A stretch of 52,932 nucleotides of DNA from Aquirufa sp. (GTDB lineage Bacteria; Bacteroidota; Bacteroidia; Cytophagales; Spirosomataceae). Positions 1 through 8,654 of this stretch are shown one piece after another (position 1 is the first letter of the stretch; each line of letters begins with the position of its first letter). The position numbers and the translations under genes are program-made. A model generated the notes under the pieces. It ran no database searches, had not been told where the DNA came from, and saw nothing but the letters and a program-made list of their open reading frames with translations. Where the stretch lies: NCBI GenBank assembly GCA_030833145.1, contig JAURHT010000003.1, forward strand, positions 1 to 52,932, read 5' to 3'.

Positions 1-676
1 AGGTCGCACGGCCGTTTTATTATTGGAGCGTCTAGGATATGAAGTGAAAACGATTCCTCATCCCATTTCAGGAAGAGCGTATTTGTCCAAAGGAATGCTG
101 GATGAGGCACGTGTATTAGCGATGCAAAACGTACGTCTTTGGTCCTCTTTAATCTCTGAAAATACGCCATTGGTAGGTATTGAACCTTCTGCCATCTTAA
201 CCTTCCGCGATGAATATCCGGCTTTAGTATCGGATGAATGGGTAGAGAAGGCGCAGGATTTAGCGAAAAACACCTTACTGCTGGAAGAATTTATCGCTCG
301 GGAAGCGGATGCAAAACGCATCACTTCTGCAGCATTTAGCTCCGAGAAGAAGCTACTGAAATTACATGGCCACTGCCAACAGAAGGCAATCTCCTCTTTA
401 GTAGCGGCGAAAAAGGCCCTTTCTTTACCGGAGAACTTTGAAGTGCAATTAATCCCTTCTGGATGTTGTGGTATGGCAGGTTCTTTTGGCTATGAAAAAG
501 AGCATTATGATCTGTCGATGCAAATAGGGGAATTAGTCTTGTTCCCTACGGTGCGTGCTCAGCCGGAAGAGGTGGATATTGTGGCTTCAGGAACGAGTTG
601 TCGTCATCAAATTCATGATGGAACCAAGAGACATGCTAAGCATGCCGCTGAGATTCTTTTTGCTGCTTTAAAATAA
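1..676 (+). CDS. FAD/Fe-S oxidoreductase, C-terminal part (partial)
   Basis: This is the 3' end of a gene that enters from the left edge; the frame is open from base 2, so the apparent TTG start at 23 is not the real start. The visible part carries the cysteine-rich CCG domain of FAD-linked oxidases fused to an Fe-S module (YdiJ / D-2-hydroxyglutarate or glycolate dehydrogenase type). Signatures are HGHCQQKA, PSGCCGMAGSFGYE and SGTSCRHQI. In this family these cysteines bind an Fe-S cluster that takes electrons from the N-terminal flavin domain. The substrate cannot be told from this part; full-length proteins are usually near 970 residues. Its stop codon lies two bases from the stop of the convergent nagB-like gene. 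Confidence 0.8.
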   Translation, partial: GRTAVLLLERLGYEVKTIPHPISGRAYLSKGMLDEARVLAMQNVRLWSSLISENTPLVGIEPSAILTFRDEYPALVSDEWVEKAQDLAKNTLLLEEFIAREADAKRITSAAFSSEKKLLKLHGHCQQKAISSLVAAKKALSLPENFEVQLIPSGCCGMAGSFGYEKEHYDLSMQIGELVLFPTVRAQPEEVDIVASGTSCRHQIHDGTKRHAKHAAEILFAALK

Positions 677-678
677 GA

Positions 679-2580
679 TTAGAATTTCCAGCGTACGAAA
701 GCTTCCATTGCTTCGTATTCGGCTAGGCCTAGGGCGTTGTAGATGGAAGCCGTTGCGCGGTTTCTCTCTTCAGCACGTTGCCAAAACTCCCTTGAATCGT
801 CTCCCTGGAATACAACCCCATCTTTTTGAGACTGGTGCTTGAAAATACCCATTCTCTTTTTGAATACTTGGTCCGGAGACATCGGTACGGCCATTTCGAT
901 TTGGTCAATATCCCATTCTGCCCAGGCTCCCTTGTAAAGCCATACCCAGCAGTTCTTCATGTATTCCCGGTGTTTCAATCGCGTCACGGCCTCCATGATG
1001 GCGTCTAAACAAACCTTGTGTGTCCCGTGTGGATCTGCTAAATCCCCAGCCGCATAAATCTGATGCGGTTGAATCTCTTCAATCAGATCCATCACGATTT
1101 GAATGTCTTTCTCTCCAATGGGTTTCTTGCGAATGGTCCCCGTTTCGTAAAAAGGTAATTCCAGGAAGTGCGCATTCTCCTTTTTGATGCCTACGAAGCG
1201 GCAAGTATTCTTGGCTTCCCCTTTACGGATTAAGCCTTTGATCTCTCGAACCGCTTGAATGTCAATTTCTGAGTCTGGTTTATTCTTAAGGAACTTTATG
1301 GCTTCCTTGTAAATGCGGTTTGCTTTCGCGTTAGGGCTTTCGAATTTTTCGTTGAAGTCTACGACGAATTCGGCGAAACGAAGGGCTTCGTCGTCTGCTA
1401 CCGCAATATTACCCGTTGTTTGGTAAGCGACGTGCACATCGTGTCCTTGGTCGTGTAAACGTTGGAAAGTTCCACCCATCGAGATGATATCGTCATCTGG
1501 ATGTGGGCTGAAGATTAATACTTTCTTCTTCGCCGGGAAAGCACGTTCTGGACGATGCGTATCGTCAGCGTTTGGTTTACCACCTGGCCAACCCGTGATG
1601 GTATGTTGTAGGTAGTTGAAAACTTCGATATTGATTTCGTAGGCCTGTCCATATAGGGATAATAGATCAGAAAGGCCGTTTTCGTTGTAGTCTTTAGAGG
1701 TAAGTTTTAATACCGGTTTATGTAATGTTAAGGAAAGGTGCGTTACCGCTTTCTTTATCATATTGCGGTCCCAATTCACTGTGTCGACTATCCAAGGGGT
1801 TTTAATGCGCGTTAACATCGATGCTGCCGTTTCATCTAAAATGAAAGTGGCATTGGGATGTAATTGCAGGTAAGAGGCTGGAATGTCTGAGGTCACGGTT
1901 CCTTCCACGGCTTTGGCGACACTATTCGCTTTGTGTTCTCCCCAAGCAAGTAATACGATCTTCTTCGACTTCATAATACTGTCGATACCGAGCGTGATGG
2001 CTTTTTTAGGGACTTTTTGCAATCCTCCAAAATCAGGGGACGCATCAATCTTCGTCGCAATATCCAGCGTCATCAAACGCGTTTTGGAGTTGATTGTTGA
2101 TCCCGGTTCGTTAAATCCGATATGCCCATTACGTCCAATACCCAATAGGTAATAATCGAATCCGCCCAAGCGTTCAATCTTCGCTTCATAATCTCGGCAA
2201 AACTCGGGAATCTTGTCTAAAGCTAATGTTCCATCTGGCAAATGGTAATTTGTTACCGGTATATCAATATGGTCAAAGAGTTGTTCTTTCATAAATCGAA
2301 CATAACTCTGGATGGAATCAGGTTCCATGGGATGGTATTCATCGAGGTTAAACGTGATGACATCTTTGAAACTTAAGCCCTCTTCTCGGTGAATTCGGAT
2401 CAGTTCTTGATAGACTTTTTTAGGCGAAGATCCAGTTGCAAGTCCTAGAATGGTGGGCTTGCTGGCTTGGTTGTTTTTGCGAATGAGTTCCGCAATTTCT
2501 GTCGCAACAGACTTAGATGCAGCATCGGAGTCTGAAAAAATGTGAGTTGGAATGCGTTCAAAGCTGATTTCTTGTTCCAT
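679..2580 (-). CDS. nagB: NagB-like glucosamine-6-phosphate deaminase fused to PIG-L deacetylase domain
   Basis: This 633-residue protein has two enzyme domains. Residues 1-265 are a NagB/RpiA-type sugar-phosphate isomerase/deaminase fold with GLATGSSP (46-53), NLDEYHPM (D80) and GIGRNGHIGFNEPG (147-160). A linker follows, then a PIG-L/LmbE deacetylase domain from about residue 350, with HPDDD at 360-364 and DPHGTHKVC further on as metal-site motifs. Fused proteins of this size are common in Bacteroidota, while classical NagB has about 266 residues. The usual reaction is glucosamine-6-P to fructose-6-P plus ammonia, and the PIG-L half may remove N-acetyl groups. At the place of E. coli Asp141 this protein has Asn151, so the exact activity is uncertain. 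It lies 4 bp after a small XRE regulator and probably shares its transcript. Confidence 0.88.
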   Translation of the reverse strand: MEQEISFERIPTHIFSDSDAASKSVATEIAELIRKNNQASKPTILGLATGSSPKKVYQELIRIHREEGLSFKDVITFNLDEYHPMEPDSIQSYVRFMKEQLFDHIDIPVTNYHLPDGTLALDKIPEFCRDYEAKIERLGGFDYYLLGIGRNGHIGFNEPGSTINSKTRLMTLDIATKIDASPDFGGLQKVPKKAITLGIDSIMKSKKIVLLAWGEHKANSVAKAVEGTVTSDIPASYLQLHPNATFILDETAASMLTRIKTPWIVDTVNWDRNMIKKAVTHLSLTLHKPVLKLTSKDYNENGLSDLLSLYGQAYEINIEVFNYLQHTITGWPGGKPNADDTHRPERAFPAKKKVLIFSPHPDDDIISMGGTFQRLHDQGHDVHVAYQTTGNIAVADDEALRFAEFVVDFNEKFESPNAKANRIYKEAIKFLKNKPDSEIDIQAVREIKGLIRKGEAKNTCRFVGIKKENAHFLELPFYETGTIRKKPIGEKDIQIVMDLIEEIQPHQIYAAGDLADPHGTHKVCLDAIMEAVTRLKHREYMKNCWVWLYKGAWAEWDIDQIEMAVPMSPDQVFKKRMGIFKHQSQKDGVVFQGDDSREFWQRAEERNRATASIYNALGLAEYEAMEAFVRWKF

Positions 2581-2584
2581 AGTC

Positions 2585-2800
2585 TTATTTTTTTGCGTTT
2601 TTAGCCGCTATAATCAAAAGGTCGAGTGAAAGCGCATCAAAGATGCGTAGAATGGTTTTGATGGCAGGATTTCCTTTGCCTAATTCGATACTGTGAATCG
2701 TTTTAATGGCAACGCCACTTTTTTGACTGAGTTCTTCTTGTTTTAATCCGATGGCATTTCTTTTTTCTCTTACGATTTGCCCGAATACTACTAAATCCAT
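2585..2800 (-). CDS. XRE-family helix-turn-helix regulator
   Basis: This 71-residue protein is essentially one Cro/C1-type helix-turn-helix domain: VREKRNAIGLKQEELSQKSG forms helices 1-2 and VAIKTIHSIELGKGNP the recognition helix region. It has no sensor domain. It sits 4 bp upstream of the nagB/PIG-L fusion on the same strand, so it is probably a local regulator of that gene or of itself. A TACATTTG -7 element (2818-2825, minus strand) lies 17 bp before its ATG. Stand-alone XRE proteins this small can also be antitoxins, but no toxin-like partner is next to it. Confidence 0.8.
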   Translation of the reverse strand: MDLVVFGQIVREKRNAIGLKQEELSQKSGVAIKTIHSIELGKGNPAIKTILRIFDALSLDLLIIAAKNAKK

Positions 2801-2817
2801 TGTTGCTAGGTTTTTGA

Positions 2818-2825
2818 CAAATGTA
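2818..2825 (-). promoter_or_regulatory. -7 promoter element for XRE-nagB operon
   Basis: Read on the minus strand this is TACATTTG, a full match to the Bacteroidota -7 consensus TAnnTTTG, 17 bp before the XRE start codon. A TTG lies upstream at 2848-2850, but at 22 bp instead of the usual 19-20, so the -33 element is uncertain. Confidence 0.5.
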
Positions 2826-2934
2826 AAGAAAATTATAATATAAAATACAAATCGGAATTATGTTACTGATAGTGCAAAAATTATCATCATTTCCCGTTTA
2901 TCATATTTTAACATACTCGAAAAAACAATTCCCG

Positions 2935-2942
2935 TATCTTTG
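2935..2942 (+). promoter_or_regulatory. -7 promoter element for TonB receptor/DUF4249 operon
   Basis: TATCTTTG matches TAnnTTTG fully and lies 13 bp before the ATG at 2956. It makes the short leader and the 2956 start the likely choice over the upstream in-frame ATG at 2860. No TTG is seen at the usual -33 distance. Confidence 0.5.
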
Positions 2943-2955
2943 GGTTTTTATAAAG

Positions 2956-5325
2956 ATGCGTAAACTATTATTCCTTGTTTTTCTGCTTTTATCTGGGTTA
3001 TTACATGCCCAAAAATCAACTATTAGTGGCTATGTAAAAGAGTCAGCTAGCGGGGAAGGTCTCATTGGAGCAAGTGTATATGTAAAAGAATTGAAGACGG
3101 GTAATGTGACCAATACCTATGGTTTCTACAGTTTAACGCTCCCTTTAGGCAAGTATACGCTTGTTTTTTCCTCTTCAGGATTTAAAAAGAAAGAGCAAGA
3201 GATTCTAGTATCAGCCAAAGCACAAGAAATTTCAGTTGAATTATCAACAGACTCACAAGAACTAGCTGAGGTCATCGTAAAAGCACGTGCAAACGATGAG
3301 AATGTCAGAGGTATTGAGATGTCTGTCAATAAAGTGGATATCAAAACGATTCGTAAAATTCCTGCCTTATTAGGAGAGGTTGATTTAGTCCGCGCCATTC
3401 AATTACTACCAGGTGTTTCTACGGTAGGTGAGGGAGCTTCTGGGTTTAACGTTCGTGGAGGTGGCGTCGATCAAAATTTAGTTCTTTTAGATGATGCCCC
3501 AGTTTATAATTCATCCCATTTATTCGGTTTCTTCTCTGTTTTTAATCCAGATGCAGTTAAAGATGTCAAGTTATTTAAAGGAGGTATTCCTTCCATGTAT
3601 GGTGGACGTGCTTCATCGATTTTGGATGTGAAAATGAAGGAAGGGAATGCGAAGAAGCTGGAAGTCAATGGCGGAATTGGTGTTATTTTCTCTCGCTTAT
3701 CCATTGAAGCTCCCATTGTGAAAGATAAAGCTTCATTTATTGTGGCGGCACGACGTTCGTATATTGATGTGCTAGCTAAGCCTTTTTTAACAGGGAATAA
3801 CGCGAATTCTAAATTTAGTTTTTATGATTTAACTGCCAAAGTCAATTACACCATCAATACCAAAAACACCGTCTTTATGTCGGGGTATTTTGGTCGGGAT
3901 GTGTTTGGGACAGGATTTGGGTTTGACTGGGGAAATACGACCTTAACCACGCGTTGGAATCACGTTTTCTCTAATAAATTGTTTTTGAATGCGACGGCTT
4001 TCTACAGTAATTACGATTATATGTTGGATTCTGATATTGAAAACAAACGACCTAATGACGCTTTCAAATGGACTTCGAATATTGAAAATTTAAGTATTAA
4101 GCCTGATTTCACCTATTATTGGAGACCAGATAATACCATCACTTTTGGAGGTCAACTACTATCCTATGACTTCACTCCCGGTAAAGCGAATGCGACTTCA
4201 AATGGGGAGAAAAGGGAATTTGGTCAAGCGAATAAACGCGGGGTGGAAGCATCCGCCTATGTGGGTCACGATTGGAAACTTAGTTCACGTTTGACCATTC
4301 AATATGGTATTCGTTATTCGCACTATGATTACAAGAGTTTGAATGGAGAATATTATGATCGAATTCCGGTGGCAGCTAGCACGGAAAATCCTTCAGGCTA
4401 TGTATTGAAAATTAACCAAACAGATCCTGATGCAATTGTGGCATCCTATGGTAATTGGGAACCCCGTTTTGCTTTGAATGTGACGGGTAACGAATCCTCT
4501 TCCTTGAAATTAAGCTATAATCGCTTGGCGCAGTATATTCATTTAATGTCGAATACAGCTGCGTCTACTCCTTTAGATGTGTGGACGTCTTCTACGAATA
4601 ATATCAAACCACAAATAGTGGATCAATTGGCTTTGGGTCTATTTAAGAATTTTGGGGCAGATGGTAATAATTATGAATCGTCAATTGAGGTCTATTATAA
4701 GGATATGCAAAATCAAATCGATTATGCGGATCGAGCAAATCTTTTCTTAAACCCTTATTTTGAAAAGGATTTGCTCTTTGGAAAAGGACGTGCGTATGGA
4801 ATCGAGTTTTTCCTAAAAAAGAATGTAGGGAAGTTAACGGGTTGGGCGAGTTATACCTTAGCGAGGACAGAACGCAAAATTGAAGGTTTAAATAAGAATG
4901 AATGGTATGCTAATCGCTATGATCGTACGCATACTTTGAATTTAGTAGGTCAATATGCCTTGTCAGACAAATGGTCATTCGGGGCTAATTTCGCATACAT
5001 TACAGGTGTACCGTATACTGTTCCTGCGCAGAAATATGTTTTTGATGGTATCGCCTATCCACAGACGATTCCTGGAACACGTGGTAATATCCGGGTGCCA
5101 GATTACCATCGTTTAGATGTTTCGGCCACGAAGAAAAATAAGAAAGCCTTGTTTGGTAAAGGAAGTTCGGAATGGGTATTCTCGGTGTATAATCTCTACA
5201 ATCGAAAAAATCCGTTCTCAATCTATACGCGACCAAACGAAGATAATTCCGTTCAAACTGAGGCCGTTCAATTATCTATCATCGGTTCATTCGTTCCAGC
5301 CGTCACCTATAATTTCTCCTTTTAA
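2956..5325 (+). CDS. TonB-dependent receptor with CarboxypepD_reg domain
   Basis: This 789-residue outer-membrane receptor imports a ligand using the TonB/ExbBD energy system. I start it at 2956, giving MRKLLFLVFLLLSGLLHAQ, a clean signal peptide; a longer in-frame start at 2860 lies upstream of the -7 element. Residues about 20-105 form a CarboxypepD_reg-like domain (ISGYVKESASGEGLIGASVY). The plug follows (LLGEVDLVRAIQLLPGVSTV, then FNVRGGGVDQNLVLLDDAPV), then a beta barrel that ends in an aromatic residue (AVTYNFSF). A DUF4249 lipoprotein starts one base after the stop, a standing partnership in Bacteroidota. The ligand is not known; small molecules or siderophores have been suggested for such pairs. 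Confidence 0.9.
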   Translation: MRKLLFLVFLLLSGLLHAQKSTISGYVKESASGEGLIGASVYVKELKTGNVTNTYGFYSLTLPLGKYTLVFSSSGFKKKEQEILVSAKAQEISVELSTDSQELAEVIVKARANDENVRGIEMSVNKVDIKTIRKIPALLGEVDLVRAIQLLPGVSTVGEGASGFNVRGGGVDQNLVLLDDAPVYNSSHLFGFFSVFNPDAVKDVKLFKGGIPSMYGGRASSILDVKMKEGNAKKLEVNGGIGVIFSRLSIEAPIVKDKASFIVAARRSYIDVLAKPFLTGNNANSKFSFYDLTAKVNYTINTKNTVFMSGYFGRDVFGTGFGFDWGNTTLTTRWNHVFSNKLFLNATAFYSNYDYMLDSDIENKRPNDAFKWTSNIENLSIKPDFTYYWRPDNTITFGGQLLSYDFTPGKANATSNGEKREFGQANKRGVEASAYVGHDWKLSSRLTIQYGIRYSHYDYKSLNGEYYDRIPVAASTENPSGYVLKINQTDPDAIVASYGNWEPRFALNVTGNESSSLKLSYNRLAQYIHLMSNTAASTPLDVWTSSTNNIKPQIVDQLALGLFKNFGADGNNYESSIEVYYKDMQNQIDYADRANLFLNPYFEKDLLFGKGRAYGIEFFLKKNVGKLTGWASYTLARTERKIEGLNKNEWYANRYDRTHTLNLVGQYALSDKWSFGANFAYITGVPYTVPAQKYVFDGIAYPQTIPGTRGNIRVPDYHRLDVSATKKNKKALFGKGSSEWVFSVYNLYNRKNPFSIYTRPNEDNSVQTEAVQLSIIGSFVPAVTYNFSF

Positions 5326-5326
5326 G

Positions 5327-6235
5327 ATGAAGCCGATCTACTTATTTCTCCTTTTTGTAGCGCTAACGTCTTGTGAAGAGATTGTTAACTTGCCTAGTCC
5401 AGCTTCGGATCATTACCTGGTGGTGGAAGCAAATCTGACGAATCAGAATAAGGCGCAACAGATTATACTTTCGCGTTCTCAGGACTATTTTGATCAGAGT
5501 AGTGCTCCTAAAATAGCAGGGGCTCAGGTTACGGTGTCAGATACCTTAGGGAATCAATTTAGTTTTGTGGAGAAAGTGGCTCAAAGCGGGATCTATGTGT
5601 GGGAACCTACGGCTCAACAACCTACGATAGGAAAGGCAGGTACTACCTTTACCTTGAATGTGAAGTGGCAAAATGAAACGCTTACCGCTAAAGCTAAAAT
5701 GAACCGAGTGCCACCCATCGATTCTATTTTGTACCAATATGACGAAGCAACCGGCCGTCAAGGAGCGAATGATAGTCCTAAGAATGGGTATGATGCGCAG
5801 TTTTATGCACGCGATATACGTGGGTCAGGCGATTGCTACCGGGTGAAGACGTATCGCAATGGCGTGTTGTTTAATGACCCCATCAATTTAACCTTGGTCT
5901 ACGATGCCGGGTTCCAAAAAGGGGCAATGACCGATGGCCTGATGTTTATTTTACCAATCCGCCGTTCGATTTCTCCATCCCTTTACGTGGAAAATGATAA
6001 GATTCGGGTGGAGATTTGGTCGATTTCTGAAGATCAGTTCAACTTTTATTCTCAAGCACGTCTAGAACTGAATAATGCCGGTTTATTTTCAAGACCTGCC
6101 GCTAACATTCCCACCAATATTAAGAATACAAATCCTGCTTCTAAACTACAGGGTACAGGATGGTTTGGAGTTTCAGCCGTGAGTTCACTTGAAACGGTGG
6201 TAGATCCGAAAAAGGCGAGAACAGGATTGAAGTAA
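5327..6235 (+). CDS. DUF4249 family lipoprotein
   Basis: This 302-residue protein begins MKPIYLFLLFVALTSCEEIV, a lipoprotein signal with the lipobox LTSC. I start it at 5327, one base past the receptor stop; the longer frame from 5117 runs inside the receptor gene and has no signal peptide. The mature part resembles the DUF4249 family: an N-terminal beta-sandwich-like portion (HYLVVEANLTNQNKAQQIIL) and a C-terminal portion ending in GTGWFGVSAVSS. DUF4249 proteins are typically encoded next to TonB receptors and probably act as cell-surface ligand-handling partners. Their biochemical function is not established. Its stop directly abuts the stop of porT on the other strand, with no spacer. Confidence 0.85.
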   Translation: MKPIYLFLLFVALTSCEEIVNLPSPASDHYLVVEANLTNQNKAQQIILSRSQDYFDQSSAPKIAGAQVTVSDTLGNQFSFVEKVAQSGIYVWEPTAQQPTIGKAGTTFTLNVKWQNETLTAKAKMNRVPPIDSILYQYDEATGRQGANDSPKNGYDAQFYARDIRGSGDCYRVKTYRNGVLFNDPINLTLVYDAGFQKGAMTDGLMFILPIRRSISPSLYVENDKIRVEIWSISEDQFNFYSQARLELNNAGLFSRPAANIPTNIKNTNPASKLQGTGWFGVSAVSSLETVVDPKKARTGLK

Positions 6236-6922
6236 TTATTCGAAATTGAAAATTAAGCTAATCGTATGTGAATTCAATTGGCTTAATTTAGAATAACTAT
6301 TGACCGTTCCGGGAGGTACAAAAAGGTTATTCAAGCCGTGCGAAATACGAATCTCAGGAGAGAATTTAAAGAACCGGTAAAAGCGTTCAAAACCGATTCC
6401 GTATTCTAAGGATAATTCAGAGGTGTTCGCCGTTACAGCCGTATTCTTTTTCTTGACGTTCGCCTCTAAGCCTAATTTTAAGCCTGAGATCAAATACATA
6501 CGGTGGTTTTGGCGACGTACAGAACGGAATTTCAATAACATAGGGATCTCTAACCAAGTTGATTCTCTCGAGATAAGATCTTCATTTGCGAATTGAATTT
6601 GGCGATCGTACAAGGCGATATTTAAACCCGATTTGACTTCTACGTGTTTGCTAAGGGCGTAATTAACGATTCCACCTATTTGAAATCCAAAGGTGCGAGG
6701 CGAAGTAAGCGAAAGTGGTTCACCAGTCACATCGTTTACTAAAACACTTGGGAATCCATTCGCGTAGTAATTGCTAGACGTTAAGCCAAACATAAAACCA
6801 AAGTGCAGCGGTTTCTCGTCGTAAAACTCATCGTGCAGCTGAATGTATTTCTTTCCTTGTCCTAAGGCGTTAAAGCCAAGCAAGAATGCGATAGCAAAAC
6901 CAATTAAGTGACCTTTTTTCAC
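6236..6922 (-). CDS. porT: PorT family outer-membrane protein of type IX secretion
   Basis: This 228-residue protein has a signal peptide (MKKGHLIGFAIAFLLGFNAL) and alternating strands of an eight-stranded type outer-membrane barrel (FGFMFGLTSSNYY, FGFQIGGIVNYAL, VEVKSGLNIALYD, SLEYGIGFERFYRF), ending HTISLIFNFE. Length and sequence fit PorT/SprT, needed for type IX secretion and gliding. The position supports this: its start overlaps the end of menG by 4 bp, and the menG-porT order is common in Bacteroidota. Other small barrel proteins look alike, so part of the confidence rests on context. No other type IX component is in the window. Confidence 0.82.
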   Translation of the reverse strand: MKKGHLIGFAIAFLLGFNALGQGKKYIQLHDEFYDEKPLHFGFMFGLTSSNYYANGFPSVLVNDVTGEPLSLTSPRTFGFQIGGIVNYALSKHVEVKSGLNIALYDRQIQFANEDLISRESTWLEIPMLLKFRSVRRQNHRMYLISGLKLGLEANVKKKNTAVTANTSELSLEYGIGFERFYRFFKFSPEIRISHGLNNLFVPPGTVNSYSKLSQLNSHTISLIFNFE

Positions 6923-7653
6923 GCGTTTTTAGCTTTTTTATGTCCTAAATAAATGGAGCAAATGCCTCCCGTCATCGGGATCCATTGGGTATTTATAAAT
7001 CCACATTCCTCATAAATTTTCAAGAAATCTTTACCGTCAGGAAAAGCTTGAACAGATTCAGGAAGGTAGGTGTAGGCGGCTGGGTCTTTGGAAATTAATT
7101 TTCCTAAAACTGGCAGACAAAATTTCGAATAGAAAGTGTATAATTGCTTCATAGGGAAGCTTTTCGGATTCGAGAACTCTAATATCAAGCAATGGCCACC
7201 TGGTTTTAACACGCGGTGCATTTCTTTCAAACCTTTATCCAATGTTTCGTAGTTTCTCACCCCAAAACTAACGGTGATTGCATCGAAACTGTTGTCCGAA
7301 AAGGGTATTTTTTCTGAATCCCCTTTTTGTAAGGTAATGATGTTATCTAAGCCTAATTTCTTGATTTTCTCTACCCCAAAGGCTAACATACCTTCTGAGA
7401 TATCGATTCCTACAATCTTTTCTGGCTTGATTTTTAAGGCCTCTATGGCGAAATCCCCCGTCCCTGTAGCGATATCTAATACGGACTTGATACCCTTGTT
7501 TTGCAATAATTTGATGGCTTTTTTACGCCAAATAATATCAATCCCACCACTCAATAAATGATTCAGAAAATCATATTTGTGGGAGATGGAATTGAACATG
7601 TCAGCGACTTGTTCTTTTTTTCCTTTGGACTGATTCTTATAAGGGACTACCAT
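6919..7653 (-). CDS. ubiE: Demethylmenaquinone methyltransferase (MenG/UbiE)
   Basis: This 244-residue class I methyltransferase transfers a methyl group from S-adenosylmethionine to demethylmenaquinone, the last step of menaquinone synthesis. The SAM-binding motif VLDIATGTGDFA spans residues 58-69. UbiE signatures follow: FSDNSFDAITVSFGVRNYET and MHRVLKPGGHCLILEFS. The N-terminal FNSISHKYDFLNHLLSGGID is also typical. The length matches the family. Bacteroidota use menaquinone and not ubiquinone, so the MenG reaction is the likely one. It is the first gene of a two-gene unit with porT. A weak -7-like element (TAATTTTA, minus strand, 7706-7713) lies 52 bp upstream. Confidence 0.94.
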   Translation of the reverse strand: MVVPYKNQSKGKKEQVADMFNSISHKYDFLNHLLSGGIDIIWRKKAIKLLQNKGIKSVLDIATGTGDFAIEALKIKPEKIVGIDISEGMLAFGVEKIKKLGLDNIITLQKGDSEKIPFSDNSFDAITVSFGVRNYETLDKGLKEMHRVLKPGGHCLILEFSNPKSFPMKQLYTFYSKFCLPVLGKLISKDPAAYTYLPESVQAFPDGKDFLKIYEECGFINTQWIPMTGGICSIYLGHKKAKNA

Positions 7654-7727
7654 AATTTTAGCGAATTGATTACGAACTAAACCAGTTCAGTAAGTCAATG
7701 TTTCATAAAATTACCAAAAAAAATCGT

Positions 7728-8654
7728 TTAAATCGCGCTCATGTGGAAAACACTCACCATGATCCACATGATGGCGAAGCTGATGACGAGTGAAATGTTC
7801 ACTAAGGAGGCGGCAAGCGGGGTATTTAAATTCAATTCGTCCGAATAGGTGATGACTGTCATACCAACGGGCAGAATGAGGCAAAGCAGTAATAGGTTGC
7901 GAAAACCTAGATCAAAGGGCAGTAAATAAAAACAAATTCCACCCACTAAAAAACCCATTACATAGCGTAAACTTAACACCTGAAAAACCCGGAAATACGA
8001 TTTTTTAGAAAGGCGTACGCTGAAATAAATGCCCATTAATAACAACACGATCGGTTTATTGCCTGATGCGATGGTAGCAATGAGATCCAGCGCGAAGACG
8101 GGAAATTTCAACTGTAGCACGTTGACTAAAACACCCAGGACCATCGCCTGAAGCGGTGGCAGGGAAATAATCCGTTTGAAAATATGAGCGGCAATGTTGT
8201 CTTTTTTAGGCCCACGACTGAAATAGTTGCCCATCCCGTAATTCACAAAGAAGTTGACCACGGAATTACCTAGGTCGAACATAATCGCATAGGTCAATCC
8301 CTGTACCCCAAAAATCCCTTCAATCAGTGGATAAGCAAATATCCCCAGATTAAATCCGGCACTCCCAATGGTCATTACGCCGCGATTCTCCGGTTCTGTA
8401 TTTTTGAATAAATGAAATGCCGTGAAGGACAAAAACATCCCAAAAAACATCGCGATCAACGGAAGGTAGATCAAGTTCCAGGTAATATTCACTCGAATCA
8501 TCGTCGAGAATACTAAGGCCGGGAAAGTCGTATGCATCAGGAATTTGGACAAAGATTTCCCATCGTGCTCCTGAATAAACCCTGCACTTTTCAGCGCATA
8601 ACCGATCGCAATAATGCAAAGCGCAGAACCAAAAACGATATTAGGATCAGTCAT
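7728..8654 (-). CDS. AEC family transporter (auxin efflux carrier type)
   Basis: This 308-residue inner-membrane protein has about ten predicted membrane segments and the two-halved layout of AEC/bile-acid-fold carriers. Typical stretches are SKFLMHTTFPALVFSTMIRV in the first half and NTPLAASLVNISLVISFAIM near the end. AEC members export or import organic acids, amino-acid-like compounds and other small anions; nothing here fixes the substrate. Its ATG directly follows the TAG stop of the sensor kinase with no spacer, so the two are very likely co-transcribed and translationally coupled. Confidence 0.85.
   Translation of the reverse strand: MTDPNIVFGSALCIIAIGYALKSAGFIQEHDGKSLSKFLMHTTFPALVFSTMIRVNITWNLIYLPLIAMFFGMFLSFTAFHLFKNTEPENRGVMTIGSAGFNLGIFAYPLIEGIFGVQGLTYAIMFDLGNSVVNFFVNYGMGNYFSRGPKKDNIAAHIFKRIISLPPLQAMVLGVLVNVLQLKFPVFALDLIATIASGNKPIVLLLMGIYFSVRLSKKSYFRVFQVLSLRYVMGFLVGGICFYLLPFDLGFRNLLLLCLILPVGMTVITYSDELNLNTPLAASLVNISLVISFAIMWIMVSVFHMSAI

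Noticed and set aside
2860..2955. Upstream in-frame ATG giving a 32-residue longer TonB receptor
   Set aside because: It lies before a full -7 element (2935-2942) and would bury the signal peptide; 2956 is the better start.
5117..5326. N-terminal extension of the DUF4249 protein
   Set aside because: It runs inside the receptor gene and would put the lipoprotein signal in the middle of the protein.
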